A stretch of 64,000 nucleotides of DNA from Flavobacteriaceae bacterium (GCA_002746415.1 NVXD01000001.1:186001-250000); one strand, 5' to 3'. Shown: positions 9,956-20,346, numbered from the stretch's first letter. Numbers and translations: made by a program. The notes: generated by a model from the sequence alone, not told the origin.

Positions 9956-12175
9956 TTAGCCTTTTATTCTTTCTATATTAAAATTTCCCTTTTCTTGTTT
10001 GGGTCTATCTCGTAATTTTTCATGTAAAAAATTGGTCATCTTATTAAAAAGATGCACACGTGTATTGCCACCATATATTCCATGATTCTTATCTGGATAA
10101 ATGGTCCAATCAAATTGTTTATTAGCCTGGATCAACGCCTCAACCATTCTCATAGTATTCTGTACATGTACATTATCATCACCAGATCCGTGTACCACTA
10201 AATAATCTCCTTTTAATAATTCAGGATAATTAAGAGGTGAATTTTCATCGTAACCACTTGCGTTTTCTTGTGGTGTTTGCATATATCTCTCTGTATAGAT
10301 AGTATCATAAAAGCGCCAGCTGGTTACTGGGGCTACAGCAATTGCCATTTCAAAAACATCATTTCCTTTCAACAAGCAGTTCGTGGACATAAAGCCTCCA
10401 TAACTCCATCCCCAAATACCAGTTCTATTCTCATCTATATAAGGCAATTCACTTAATTTCTTGGCTGCAGCTATCTGGTCTTCCACTTCATATTTACCCA
10501 ATTCTTTTTGAGTCATTTTTTTAAAGTCGCTCCCCTTCAATCCAGTTCCACGACCATCAACACAAGCTATGATATATCCTTCTGCTGCCAACATTTGATG
10601 CCAATAATCATTGGCACCCATCCAACTATTAGAAACCGATTGTGAGCCTGGTCCACTATATTGAAACATCAACAAAGGATATTCTTTTGTTGCATCAAAA
10701 TCCATTGGTTTTACCATCCACATGTTTAAATCGTTTCCGTTTATAGAAATGGTAGAAAATTCTTTTGGACTTACTTTATATTCTTTCAACTTATCTAAAA
10801 GAGCTGAATTATTTTTAATATCCTTTACTTTTTTTCCATTGCTCGCGTTGCACAAGGAAAACTCGTGCGGAGTATTTGCATTAGAAAATGTATTGATAAA
10901 ATAGGTGAAGTTTGTACTGAACGCGGCTGAATTACTCCCCTCTTTTGATGTCAACCGTTTTTTACCCCTACCATTACTATTTACACTATAAACATCTCTA
11001 TTGATTGAACCATTTTCTACGGACTGATAATAAATCTTATCCTTAGCTTGGTCATATCCATAATATTTAGTGACTTCCCAATTGCCTTGAGTAATCTGAT
11101 TCTTCAATTTACCGTTCTCATCATATAAATAAATATGATTATAACCATCTTTTTCACTGGACCAGATAAAACTATCATCTGTCAAAAAGGTAAGGTTATC
11201 CGTAATATCCACATAAGCATCATCTATATTTTCCAATAAAATTGAAACACTATTGTCCTGTGCGTTCACTGCATGCAATTTTAAATGGTTCTGATGCCTA
11301 TTAATGGTCTGCACACTTAAATGATTAGGGTTATTCATCCATTTAATTCTGGGGATGTAATAGGGACTTCCCAAATCTACTTCTGTAGTGACTCCTGAAA
11401 CAACATCATACATATGTAAGCTTACCAATGCATTTTCCTCACCCGCTTTTGGGTACTTAAAGGCATGTTGGTATTGGTACAATTCTGTTCCATAAACATC
11501 CATTGAAAAATTGGGCACATTGGTCTCATCAAAACGTAAAAAAGCAATTTTAGAACCGTTGGAATTCCATGCAAAAGCACTTACAAAAGAAAATTCCTCT
11601 TCATAGACCCAGTCCGTAACACCATTAATTATTTTTCCTACCTCCCCATCTAGTGTTATTTGTTGAATGGAACCTCTTATCAAATCTTTTATATAAATAT
11701 TATTATCCAAAACATAGGCTACTTGTTTCCCATTTGGGGATAAAGCTGGTTCCTGAATTTTATCATCGGCAACCTTAACAACAGTTTTAGTTGCCAAATC
11801 ATAGACATAATAAATGCCTAGAGTGGAACGTCTAAAAATAGGTTCTACCTCAGTAGTCAGTATTAATTTGGACTCATCTGTGTTGAACTTATAGGAACTA
11901 AAATATGAAATCTCATCTAGATCTACTGAAGACACAATTGTCGCTACCTTTTCCAAGGTCTTATAATCATACTTATCTATTGTGCTTTTTCCTGTAGTCC
12001 GGTCAAAATTTAAAACAGTGTATTGTTTGCCATTATTCATGGAACGTAATACATCCATTCTTTCTGTACTAAATGCTCCATTATAAATATCTTCAACAGA
12101 TATTTGTTTTTTCTGACCATAAGAAATGCTTATAAAACAGATGCTAAAAAGGAGTAGTATTGATATGCTCTTCAT
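9956..12175 (-). CDS. S9B dipeptidyl-peptidase IV family protease
   Basis: A 739-residue secreted peptidase with an N-terminal signal peptide (cleavage near ISYGQ), an eight-bladed propeller region and a C-terminal alpha/beta hydrolase domain. The catalytic triad is visible: Ser591 in GWSYGG, Asp667 in GSGDDNVH and His698 in DKNHG. The DPP-IV substrate-anchoring double Glu is in DWVYEEEF (about 192-194), so cleavage of X-Pro/X-Ala dipeptides in the periplasm is expected. It is the first gene of a two-gene unit with the POT transporter. Confidence 0.95.
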   Translation of the reverse strand: MKSISILLLFSICFISISYGQKKQISVEDIYNGAFSTERMDVLRSMNNGKQYTVLNFDRTTGKSTIDKYDYKTLEKVATIVSSVDLDEISYFSSYKFNTDESKLILTTEVEPIFRRSTLGIYYVYDLATKTVVKVADDKIQEPALSPNGKQVAYVLDNNIYIKDLIRGSIQQITLDGEVGKIINGVTDWVYEEEFSFVSAFAWNSNGSKIAFLRFDETNVPNFSMDVYGTELYQYQHAFKYPKAGEENALVSLHMYDVVSGVTTEVDLGSPYYIPRIKWMNNPNHLSVQTINRHQNHLKLHAVNAQDNSVSILLENIDDAYVDITDNLTFLTDDSFIWSSEKDGYNHIYLYDENGKLKNQITQGNWEVTKYYGYDQAKDKIYYQSVENGSINRDVYSVNSNGRGKKRLTSKEGSNSAAFSTNFTYFINTFSNANTPHEFSLCNASNGKKVKDIKNNSALLDKLKEYKVSPKEFSTISINGNDLNMWMVKPMDFDATKEYPLLMFQYSGPGSQSVSNSWMGANDYWHQMLAAEGYIIACVDGRGTGLKGSDFKKMTQKELGKYEVEDQIAAAKKLSELPYIDENRTGIWGWSYGGFMSTNCLLKGNDVFEMAIAVAPVTSWRFYDTIYTERYMQTPQENASGYDENSPLNYPELLKGDYLVVHGSGDDNVHVQNTMRMVEALIQANKQFDWTIYPDKNHGIYGGNTRVHLFNKMTNFLHEKLRDRPKQEKGNFNIERIKG

Positions 12176-12342
12176 TCTTTTTGAAAATTGATTGTACCCT
12201 TCAAGTTTACTAATAATTTCACAATATATTAAATTTTATGGTGAATTTGTAACAACTGCTCATCCATAAATGGTACTAGCCGTTCATCTTAATATAACTT
12301 AGCTGCTTTATATTTATCTTTACCATAAGAAACAAATAGCAT

Positions 12343-13656
12343 ATGATATCTCCCATAGAGGGATTTTCCAAATTGACCAAAGAAGAGAAAATTGATTGGA
12401 TCGCCAAGCATTACACAGTTGACGTTGCAACAACAAAGCGTGTTCTAAAAACGTATTGGAATACAGATAGCAAACTTCAAAAACTGCATGATGAGTTCAT
12501 AGAAAACACCTTGACCAATTACTACCTTCCTTTTGCGATTGCCCCCAATTTCTTGATCAACAACAAACTATATGCCATTCCCATGGTAATTGAGGAAAGT
12601 TCAGTTGTTGCTGCTGCCAGTAAGGCAGCAAAATTCTGGTTGAATAGAGGCGGTTTTAAAACCACAATACTTGGAACAGAGAAAGTGGGTCAGGTACATT
12701 TCATGTATAAAGGAAACCAAGAAAAACTACGTTTATTTTTTGATGAAATAAAGCCAAAACTTATTTCCAGTGCAATTCTTCTCACCAAGAATATGGAAAA
12801 ACGCGGTGGCGGAATTTCGAATATAGCCCTACGAAACAAAACTGCTGATTTAAAAAATTATTATCAATTACATTGCACTTTTGAAACCATGGATGCCATG
12901 GGAGCAAATTTCATCAATTCCTGCTTAGAACAATTTGCGAAATGCTTAAAGAGCGAAGCCAAAAACAGCACACTGCTATCAGACCCTGAAATAGAGATAG
13001 TTATGAGCATTCTCTCTAACTATGTGCCTAATTGTTTGGTAAAAGCAGAAGTAAGTTGCCCTGTTGAAGAATTAAACGAAGATGCTTCTTTTTCTTCTGA
13101 TGTCTTTGCAAGGAAAATGGTTCAAGCAGTCGAAATTGCCAAAGTAGAACCCTATAGGGCAGTTACCCATAACAAAGGCATTATGAACGGTGTAGATGCC
13201 GTTGTATTGGCAACTGGGAACGATTTTAGAGCAATTGAAGCCGGGGTCCATGCCTATGCCAGCAAAAATGGCAATTATACAAGCCTGACCGATGCAAAAA
13301 TAGAAAACGGCATGTTTACCTTCTGGATTGAAATCCCATTGGCACTGGGTACTATTGGTGGGTTAACCAGCTTGCATCCATTGGTGAAAGTTGCATTGGA
13401 AATCTTACAAAAACCTTCCGCAGAAGAATTAATGCAATTAGTTGCAGTAGCCGGATTGGCACAGAACTTTGCGGCCATTCGTTCATTGGTTACAACAGGT
13501 ATACAACAAGGACATATGAAAATGCACTTGTTGAACATGCTCAACCAAATGGGTGCAACCGAGGAGGAAAAAAAGAAATTAGTGCATCATTTTAAAGAAC
13601 ACACCGTTACTCATGCCCTAGTTAATGAAGCTTTTCAAAAGTTACGCAGCAACTAA
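12343..13656 (+). CDS. mvaA: hydroxymethylglutaryl-CoA reductase, class II
   Basis: A 437-residue soluble HMG-CoA reductase. Class II motifs are clear: IEESSVVAAAS carries the catalytic Glu, HNKGIMNG the Lys, and ATGNDFRAIEAG the Asp. There are no membrane helices, as expected for class II. In Flavobacteriia this enzyme normally works in the biosynthetic direction, making mevalonate for isoprenoids. The stop overlaps the ATG of the GHMP kinase gene by one base (TAATG), so the two are co-translated. The divergent peptidase gene lies 167 bases upstream. Confidence 0.94.
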   Translation: MISPIEGFSKLTKEEKIDWIAKHYTVDVATTKRVLKTYWNTDSKLQKLHDEFIENTLTNYYLPFAIAPNFLINNKLYAIPMVIEESSVVAAASKAAKFWLNRGGFKTTILGTEKVGQVHFMYKGNQEKLRLFFDEIKPKLISSAILLTKNMEKRGGGISNIALRNKTADLKNYYQLHCTFETMDAMGANFINSCLEQFAKCLKSEAKNSTLLSDPEIEIVMSILSNYVPNCLVKAEVSCPVEELNEDASFSSDVFARKMVQAVEIAKVEPYRAVTHNKGIMNGVDAVVLATGNDFRAIEAGVHAYASKNGNYTSLTDAKIENGMFTFWIEIPLALGTIGGLTSLHPLVKVALEILQKPSAEELMQLVAVAGLAQNFAAIRSLVTTGIQQGHMKMHLLNMLNQMGATEEEKKKLVHHFKEHTVTHALVNEAFQKLRSN

Positions 13657-14576
13657 TGGAAAAAAAGTTCTATAGTAATGGAAAATTATTACTCACGGGG
13701 GAATATGTGGTATTAGACGGCGCATTGAGTCTAGCTGTGCCCACTACCTATGGGCAATCACTTACGGTAAAAGAAATTGACCATCCCCAAATTCTATGGA
13801 AGAGTTTTGATGAAAATGGTACTATTTGGTTTGAAGAAATTTTTGAATTGAATACTTTTAAGCCAATTTCTGATGTGAAAAATCAAAACAAAAAAAACAT
13901 TCAGGAAACACTGGTTAAAATATGTACTGAAGCTAAAAAATTGAACTCGGATTTTCTGAAAACCATGACAGGTTTAGAAATCAATACCCACCTTGATTTC
14001 CCAAGAGATTGGGGGTTGGGCACCTCCTCCACATTGATAAATAACATTGCGCAATGGGCAAAAATTGATGCGTATCAACTCCTATGGAATTCCTTTTCTG
14101 GAAGTGGTTATGATATTGCTTGTGCAAAACACAATAGGCCCATTCAATATCAATTAACAAACGAACACCCAAATGTAAAAGAGGTGTTTTTTGATCCCAG
14201 CTTTAAAGAACAGTTGTTCTTTGTTTACCTCAACAAAAAACAAAATAGTAGGGATGCCATCCAACAATATCAAAAACAAGAATTTGACACAACATCTGCC
14301 ATTACAAACATATCTGATATTACAAAGGCAATATCAGCATGTAAAGACATATCTCTGTTTAAAGAACTTCTTACTGAACATGAGAATATTCTATCACACA
14401 TTCTAAAGATACCAACGGTAAAAGCTTCACTTTTTCCAGATTATGATGGAGCTATTAAAAGTCTTGGTGCTTGGGGGGGCGATTTTATTTTAGTGACTGG
14501 AAATGAAAAAACCCCTGAATATTTTATATCCAAGGGTTTCAATACTATTATTTCTTATTCCAATATGGTGCTCTAA
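13656..14576 (+). CDS. GYDIA-family GHMP kinase
   Basis: A 306-residue GHMP-superfamily kinase. The ATP-binding motif GLGTSSTLINN is seen (residues ~118-128), together with the SGSGYDIA segment that names the Bacteroidota GYDIA family. The fold is that of mevalonate and phosphomevalonate kinases. Fusion-like coupling to HMG-CoA reductase (one-base overlap) points to a step in the mevalonate pathway, but which phosphorylation it performs cannot be read from sequence. The C-terminal GHMP motif GAWGGDFIL near residue 270 is intact. Confidence 0.85.
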   Translation: MEKKFYSNGKLLLTGEYVVLDGALSLAVPTTYGQSLTVKEIDHPQILWKSFDENGTIWFEEIFELNTFKPISDVKNQNKKNIQETLVKICTEAKKLNSDFLKTMTGLEINTHLDFPRDWGLGTSSTLINNIAQWAKIDAYQLLWNSFSGSGYDIACAKHNRPIQYQLTNEHPNVKEVFFDPSFKEQLFFVYLNKKQNSRDAIQQYQKQEFDTTSAITNISDITKAISACKDISLFKELLTEHENILSHILKIPTVKASLFPDYDGAIKSLGAWGGDFILVTGNEKTPEYFISKGFNTIISYSNMVL

Positions 14577-14617
14577 GCTGACCTCTTTTTGCATTGACCC
14601 CTTTACAGGAAAGAGAA

Positions 14618-14639
14618 AACATTTTTTTAATAAAATGTT
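14618..14639. terminator. AT-rich hairpin between convergent genes
   Basis: An 8-bp stem AACATTTT/AAAATGTT with a 6-base loop lies between the convergent GHMP kinase and ppiD-like genes and overlaps the last codons of the latter. It is weak (one G-C pair) but placed where a shared terminator would be expected. Confidence 0.3.
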
Positions 14640-16747
14640 GTTCTATTGTCTTTTATATCGGCAGCTTCTTTCAATGCATTATACACAGCAGTACTAACTT
14701 TTGCTGCATTTGAAGCTTGTAATGAGTTGGCATATGTAATATAATTATCCAATACTGGAGCTTCTTCTTTATTGGTCACTTTTATCATAAACACACCTGT
14801 TTCTCCTTCTATTAATTGGGAAGTGGCATCCTGACTTAAGGCAAAAGCTGTTCCTACTACTATAGACTCTCTACCAGCACCTGGAATGGTAGGTGTTTTC
14901 ATCGTCAAGGCTGTGGCACTAGCCATGCTTATATTGTTGTCTGATGCAAAGGCGTCAAAAGTTTTTCCAGCGTTGTTTGCAATGATCTGCTGTGCTTTTC
15001 TTTCTTTTCGAAGTATTGGAAGCACTCTAGCTGATGCATCTTCTACAGACATTAATCCCTCGGCATATTTTGCAGTCAGTTGTACAACCGCATACCCATT
15101 ATTAAGATCAAAACGTTTGATATCACCATTACTTGTACTCTCATTATATGCCCATTGCACAATAGCACGTTGTGTAGAAAGACCTGGTAGATTTTCATCC
15201 ATCGCCTTTATTTTATTCACTGGTCTTACTGTATACGTCTTTTCTTTTGCCATATCACTAAATGATTGATCAGACGATAAAGATTCCATTTCAAATTTAG
15301 TAGCATCGGTAAACAATGTATTGATGGTTGCTTCAGTAGCATCTACCGCTCTAGATAAGGTTGCTATTTGCACTATATCTTGCTTATCATCAACCTTTAC
15401 TATATGAAAACCAAAATCAGTTTCCACCAAACCTATATGACCTACTTTATTTCCAAAAGCAAAATCATTGAACTTCTCTGTCATGATTCCTTCTTGGAAA
15501 TATCCTAAATCCCCACCTTGTGGCGCCGAAGGCCCATCCGAATTCTCTCTTGCCAGTTCAGTAAAAACAGCATTTTCTTTTAAGGCATCCCTTAAAAGTT
15601 CATTTGCCATTTTCTGTGCTTCTTCCTTTGTTCTTTTTATTTCCGGATTTGCTCTTTCTGCACCTTCGTATGTAATAAGAATATGGCTGCTCTTAACAGA
15701 ACCATTAGCCTTTTTATTCATCATTCTGGTCACTTTAAAAGCATTACCCTCTCTATATGGACCATATATGTCTCCTACATTAAGAGCAAAGATAGAATCA
15801 GCAAATTGGCTAGGGATACCGTTTTTAGCTCTAAAAATAGTATCAAATTTTATATCAGAATGTTTATCCAAAAAAGCAGCTACATCCACAACATTACTAA
15901 AACCTTGAATTGTATCTGTGGTATCATCAGTTTTATTATACTCAACAGAACTGCTCATTAACATTGTAATCTGGTCTTTTATAGCTGTCTCATCTTCCAA
16001 TGAAGCCTTTTCTTCAAAAAATACATATTGTAAGTCTCTTGCACTTTCTTGTTTGTAATCCTCTTTATGAGCATTGATATAAATATCTATTTCCTTTTTG
16101 GTAATTACAACCGTACTATCTGCAATAGATGAATAAGGAACTCTTACATATTGAAGATTTACTTTATCATTGGCCAATTTATAATCCAACTCCCCTTCTT
16201 TTAAAGTAGCTCCTACACCAGCTCTAATAAGGTTAAAATAGGTTTGTTCTTTTGCTTGTTGAATAATAGCATTCTCATCTTGCAGCCATAATTGATACTG
16301 TGACGGGACATTTTCTTTCCAATCGGCAATTACTCCTTTAAAAATATTTTCATCAAAAATACCATTGCTATTTACAAATTGTGGATTTTGACTGTATGCA
16401 GGATTTGTTTTAAGAAAATTGACAATTTGATCTTTTTCAATATCAATTCCTAAATCACTGAATTGTTGTTCAAGTACAGCCCCTCTAACTTCTTGTTCAT
16501 ATACATTGTTTACAACTTGCATCGTAGTAGCGTTAGCTCCAAATCTTCTAGACGTGGATTCTACTTTTCTTCTAAAACCATCAATGGATATACCCTCTCC
16601 ATTAATCTCTGCAATACTGGAACCTGCTTTTCCTCCTCCTAAATCATCGCTTATAAATATACCAGATATTACAAAGGCAAATAATGCCATACCAATAATA
16701 AATATTAATATAGTTGTACGTTTTCTTATATTCTCTAAAATGGCCAT
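14627..16747 (-). CDS. PpiD-like membrane-anchored peptidyl-prolyl isomerase/chaperone
   Basis: A 706-residue protein with a single N-terminal helix (about 11-31), then a SurA-N-like region, a parvulin rotamase domain around 345-450 (SSHILITYEG, GGDLGYFQEG, GFHIVKVDD) and a second, weaker C-terminal domain. This is the PpiD architecture: an inner-membrane anchored periplasmic chaperone helping outer-membrane and secreted proteins fold. It is the most downstream gene of the minus-strand envelope cluster running from coaX to here. Confidence 0.9.
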   Translation of the reverse strand: MAILENIRKRTTILIFIIGMALFAFVISGIFISDDLGGGKAGSSIAEINGEGISIDGFRRKVESTSRRFGANATTMQVVNNVYEQEVRGAVLEQQFSDLGIDIEKDQIVNFLKTNPAYSQNPQFVNSNGIFDENIFKGVIADWKENVPSQYQLWLQDENAIIQQAKEQTYFNLIRAGVGATLKEGELDYKLANDKVNLQYVRVPYSSIADSTVVITKKEIDIYINAHKEDYKQESARDLQYVFFEEKASLEDETAIKDQITMLMSSSVEYNKTDDTTDTIQGFSNVVDVAAFLDKHSDIKFDTIFRAKNGIPSQFADSIFALNVGDIYGPYREGNAFKVTRMMNKKANGSVKSSHILITYEGAERANPEIKRTKEEAQKMANELLRDALKENAVFTELARENSDGPSAPQGGDLGYFQEGIMTEKFNDFAFGNKVGHIGLVETDFGFHIVKVDDKQDIVQIATLSRAVDATEATINTLFTDATKFEMESLSSDQSFSDMAKEKTYTVRPVNKIKAMDENLPGLSTQRAIVQWAYNESTSNGDIKRFDLNNGYAVVQLTAKYAEGLMSVEDASARVLPILRKERKAQQIIANNAGKTFDAFASDNNISMASATALTMKTPTIPGAGRESIVVGTAFALSQDATSQLIEGETGVFMIKVTNKEEAPVLDNYITYANSLQASNAAKVSTAVYNALKEAADIKDNRTTFY

Positions 16748-16836
16748 TATATGGAATGTTTAAATCAGTTGGCGAAAATACCATTTTCTTTTGAAAAAAG
16801 AAAGCCAAAAAAGCAGATACGTTCAATGAGGACAGG

Positions 16837-18123
16837 CTATTCCTTTTCTAGTATTCTAAGACTTACCAAATCTATTTTTGTGCTAGACACACCTACTATT
16901 GTAAAAAGAAAATTACCTATTTCAATTTTCGAACCCTGTTCTGGTATTTCCCCGGTTTCATTAACAATTAAGCCACCCAAGGTTTCGTATTCTTCACTTT
17001 CCGGAAGCTCTAATTTATAGTGTTCATTTACATAATCTACTTCTATTCTAGCAGAAAAGGTGTAAGTGTTTTTATTTACCCTTTCTTCAATCAAATCAGT
17101 TGAATCATGCTCATCCTCTATTTCTCCAAACAATTCTTCTACAATATCTTCTACAGTCATGATTCCAGATGTACCACCATATTCATCTAAAACGACAGCC
17201 ATACTTTTTCTCTTTTTGGTCAAAGCATTTAAAATGTCATTAATCAACATTGTTTCTGGCACCAACTCAACTGGCAATAAAATGCTTTTTATGGTTTTTG
17301 GTTTTTTAAAAAGCTCATAAGAATGAACATACCCAATAATATCATCAATAGTTTCTTTAAAAACTAATATTTTGGAAAATCCTGTTTCAATAAAAATCTT
17401 GGTCAGATTTTTTGGCGTTTCTGATAATTCAACTGCCATAATCTCTGTTCTTGGCACCATCACCTCTCTTGCCTTTACTGCCGTAAATTCTAATGCATTT
17501 TTAAAAATTTGTATTTCAGAATCCACCTCATCCACTTCTGCTGTTTCCATTTGTTCCGTAATATAATCCCCTAATTCTAATTTAGAAAAAGACAATTGCA
17601 CCTCATCCCCCTTGGTTTTAAAAAATACCCTTAGAATGAAATCAGAAATTTTAATGACGAACTCCGAAATTACTGAGAAAAAAATATAAAAAATATAAGC
17701 TGGAACTGCTAAAACCTTTAAGAGTGTATTGGAATATATCTGAAACATCACCTTCGGCAAAAACTCGGCAGTAAATAGAATAATTGTAGTAGAGATTATG
17801 GTTTGTGACAATAAACTAAAATCCATCAACATCACATTTATAAAACTATATGATGTTGGGTATAAACTATTAAACCAAGCTATTAAAAGGTCTCCCATAA
17901 AAAACCCATACACTACCAAAGCAATATTATTGCCTATTAGCATCGTAGCAATAAATTTTGAAGGTTTTTTTGTCAGCTTAGTAAGCACTTTAGACAAAAA
18001 ACCTTCTTGTTTCTTTTCTATTTCTATATGGATTCTATTGGCGGACACAAAGGCGATTTCCATTCCAGAAAAGAAGGCCGATAACAATAAACAAATAACT
18101 ATTATGAGGTATGGGGTGTCCAA
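16837..18123 (-). CDS. CNNM/HlyC-CorC family membrane protein with CBS domains
   Basis: A 428-residue protein with a DUF21/CNNM transmembrane region (about 1-190; LLSAFFSGMEIAFVSANR is typical), a CBS pair (about 205-325, starting at AREVMVPRTEIMAV) and a C-terminal CorC_HlyC domain. Family members are linked to Mg2+/Co2+ transport or efflux. The gliding protein GldE has the same layout, but gldD is not next to it, so no symbol is given. It follows the 65-residue gene at close range in the lptC cluster. Confidence 0.88.
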   Translation of the reverse strand: MDTPYLIIVICLLLSAFFSGMEIAFVSANRIHIEIEKKQEGFLSKVLTKLTKKPSKFIATMLIGNNIALVVYGFFMGDLLIAWFNSLYPTSYSFINVMLMDFSLLSQTIISTTIILFTAEFLPKVMFQIYSNTLLKVLAVPAYIFYIFFSVISEFVIKISDFILRVFFKTKGDEVQLSFSKLELGDYITEQMETAEVDEVDSEIQIFKNALEFTAVKAREVMVPRTEIMAVELSETPKNLTKIFIETGFSKILVFKETIDDIIGYVHSYELFKKPKTIKSILLPVELVPETMLINDILNALTKKRKSMAVVLDEYGGTSGIMTVEDIVEELFGEIEDEHDSTDLIEERVNKNTYTFSARIEVDYVNEHYKLELPESEEYETLGGLIVNETGEIPEQGSKIEIGNFLFTIVGVSSTKIDLVSLRILEKE

Positions 18124-18131
18124 AATTAGTT

Positions 18132-18329
18132 TTAATTATCCTTTTTTCGCTGGTCAAACTTTTTTCTATAATTTCTACGAAAAAGGAACATTCCTGCAGA
18201 AACTATGGCAAAAAATATGAAAATATATGTTCCCTCCCTATCTATTTCCCAAAGGGTAAAGACTTTATACAAAGAAATAAAGGCAACTATTAAATAAAGG
18301 TATTCCGTATACTTTAAAAAATTCATCAT
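18132..18329 (-). CDS. small two-helix membrane protein, unknown function
   Basis: A 65-residue protein with two hydrophobic segments (about 6-24 and 32-50) and a very basic tail (RRNYRKKFDQRKK). Two adjacent Met codons (18329 and 18326) could start it. It is packed seven bases after lptC and eight before the CNNM gene on the same strand, which supports it being real. No family recognised; the position suggests an envelope role. Confidence 0.7.
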   Translation of the reverse strand: MMNFLKYTEYLYLIVAFISLYKVFTLWEIDREGTYIFIFFAIVSAGMFLFRRNYRKKFDQRKKDN

Positions 18330-18336
18330 AACTATA

Positions 18337-18936
18337 TTATTCTTCTTTAATCATCATAAAACCATAAGTTTTGTGTGCACTAAAAAAACTACGATCCATA
18401 TTAAAATCCAGTCCTTCTCCATCCATAATACTTCCATCCTCTGGATTGGTATATTTAAATTTCTTTTGGGTAAACACCCATTGATTATTCCTATCCCAGT
18501 ATAATTGTGGTGCTTCCAGTTTTTTACCATCTTCGCTTTCTATGACCACATTTCCTTGCAAATTTACCACATTTGTAGCAGAATATATGATTCCATAATC
18601 TGCAGTAATCACACTTTTGTTATTTTCTTCGTCAAAAAAATCTACTTGCAAGCCATTTGGAAAGGTTTGATAGGGAAACCTAAGGTTTTCATAATCCTCT
18701 CTTGTGGGGCTTTTTAATATGGCCAATACCCTGCTATTTTCCAAAGCTTCATTACTCATTTTATCTTTGGTCTCTGTATAGGTTAAGATAAAGTTTTCCG
18801 CCACCCCCTGAGGGAAAATAAGTGGAGGTGCTTCTTCCCCCACCCTTTCATAGGTGTCTTTACAGCCTAAAAAAAACATTGCCACAGCAAAAGCTATGGC
18901 AATGTTTTTAAAATTATTTTTAAAATGTGTTTCCAT
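18337..18936 (-). CDS. lptC: LPS-export periplasmic protein LptC, lipoprotein form
   Basis: A 199-residue protein with a lipobox (MFFLGC, Cys25) in place of the simple anchor of E. coli LptC. The LptC-type beta-jellyroll segment follows: a strand-rich region with FPNGLQVDFFD, NVVNLQGNVVIES and GEGLDFNMD. LptC passes LPS from the LptB2FG transporter to the LptA bridge across the periplasm. It is followed and preceded on the same strand by a TPR protein and an outer-membrane protein, a gene order I recall from other Flavobacteriaceae. Confidence 0.88.
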   Translation of the reverse strand: METHFKNNFKNIAIAFAVAMFFLGCKDTYERVGEEAPPLIFPQGVAENFILTYTETKDKMSNEALENSRVLAILKSPTREDYENLRFPYQTFPNGLQVDFFDEENNKSVITADYGIIYSATNVVNLQGNVVIESEDGKKLEAPQLYWDRNNQWVFTQKKFKYTNPEDGSIMDGEGLDFNMDRSFFSAHKTYGFMMIKEE

Positions 18937-18937
18937 C

Positions 18938-20311
18938 TTATAGGTTAGGCACCTTTACACTACCTCCTACCCAACAATTGAATGTTACTGTTTTACCAGC
19001 CATATCATTATTGAAAATCATTGTTTTGTCTGGAGCCCTTCCAATATAACTAGCAGCTGTTTTATTAGCTCTACCTCTTAAAGATGGATCTACTCTACCG
19101 GCCTTGCGAGCCATATTTGCAGCCTTCCAATACATTGCCCTTTTCTCAAAGGCGGTTGAACCACATTGATTGGCACTACTTGCGTACAAGTTTGCAATCA
19201 TTAAATACGCTTTTCCGTTAGACGGATTGGCGTTGATGGCTTTTTGAGCATAGTTTCTTGCAGTAGACTTACTACCTCTTCTATACATAAAAGCTATTTT
19301 ATACAAAATATTTGACTTTTTATAATTGTCTGACTCTAATTCAACTGACTTATTAAAATGTGCAACAGCTCCCCTTGTATCTCCAACTTTCTGCTTTAAG
19401 ATGCCTAAATAGAATTCTGAATCTGCAGATTGATCTAGGGCATTTTGAGCCTCAACCAACTTTACAAACATTGGATCCTCCGTACATTCTTTGCTATACA
19501 TTCTACCGACAGCTCTTTTCACCCATGTAATATCATTCTTCTTAGCCTCATAACTTTTTTGATATAATGGAATCAAGTTTTCACATTCAGCTAATTCTCC
19601 TAATTTTGTATCTATGCTTCCTGCAATTTTACCAAAAGATTCAGAATTTGTAGTTGCCCTTTTTAAAGCCCTCGTTTCTTTGGAAGTAAGCGTACCTGCC
19701 TCCTCTTTAGGTTGTAATTTTGAAATAACATCTAAAAGCTTTTTATTTTCCACTTCTATTCTTTCGGTCGCATCATCATAGCAATCAAAAACCGACTGTA
19801 AGTCTTTAGAACCAGCATTGTGTAAGTTTACCAAACTGGAAAAATACAAATACAAGGCCCTTGGGCTTGTAAAATTATCCCTATCTCCCATAAAAGCCAT
19901 GTGCAGGAATTTATAATACTCATCATCTGTGCCCATTTTCTCACCGTGCATAACCATTGCTTTTCTAATTGCAACACTTTCTTTACTATACCTTTTAGCA
20001 AAATGTGTCACACTATTATCATACATAGCAAACAAATCTTCAATAAAAGCCGTCTTTTCTACTCCAGTAGCATTCTTGATCTTATCTTTTAATATTCTAT
20101 CACCATATGCATAGGTAGCCCTATGAAGCGTGGGACAAGTTTCATAAACCATTTTCCATGGTTCATAAGCTGCATCATAATTTTTCACCTTAACATGTTC
20201 AGAAAAGATAGAAAGATTGGTCATGCACTCTTGGTTTTGAGCCTGTGCATTACTAACACTTATTGTGCCCAGAACAGCAATCATCATTAAGTATGTTATC
20301 TTTTTCATCAC
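18938..20311 (-). CDS. secreted TPR-repeat protein
   Basis: A 457-residue protein with a clear signal peptide (two Met starts, 20311 or 20308; cleavage near NAQAQN). The rest is helical, and between about 285 and 400 it has recognisable tetratricopeptide units (AEFYLGILKQK-like and KAYLMIANLYASS). There is no catalytic motif. It ends one base before lptC and lies just after the outer-membrane protein gene. A periplasmic scaffold role in envelope assembly is inferred from context only. Confidence 0.8.
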   Translation of the reverse strand: MMKKITYLMMIAVLGTISVSNAQAQNQECMTNLSIFSEHVKVKNYDAAYEPWKMVYETCPTLHRATYAYGDRILKDKIKNATGVEKTAFIEDLFAMYDNSVTHFAKRYSKESVAIRKAMVMHGEKMGTDDEYYKFLHMAFMGDRDNFTSPRALYLYFSSLVNLHNAGSKDLQSVFDCYDDATERIEVENKKLLDVISKLQPKEEAGTLTSKETRALKRATTNSESFGKIAGSIDTKLGELAECENLIPLYQKSYEAKKNDITWVKRAVGRMYSKECTEDPMFVKLVEAQNALDQSADSEFYLGILKQKVGDTRGAVAHFNKSVELESDNYKKSNILYKIAFMYRRGSKSTARNYAQKAINANPSNGKAYLMIANLYASSANQCGSTAFEKRAMYWKAANMARKAGRVDPSLRGRANKTAASYIGRAPDKTMIFNNDMAGKTVTFNCWVGGSVKVPNL

Positions 20312-20346
20312 GTTAGTTTTTTAAGTGGTTAATGTACTAAATTTTA

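Noticed and set aside
15468-15908. 146-residue plus-strand frame opposite the ppiD-like gene
   Set aside because: Antisense shadow of a recognisable rotamase domain; no independent evidence.
16837-18123. Naming the CNNM protein GldE
   Set aside because: The layout matches, but gldD and other gliding genes are not adjacent.
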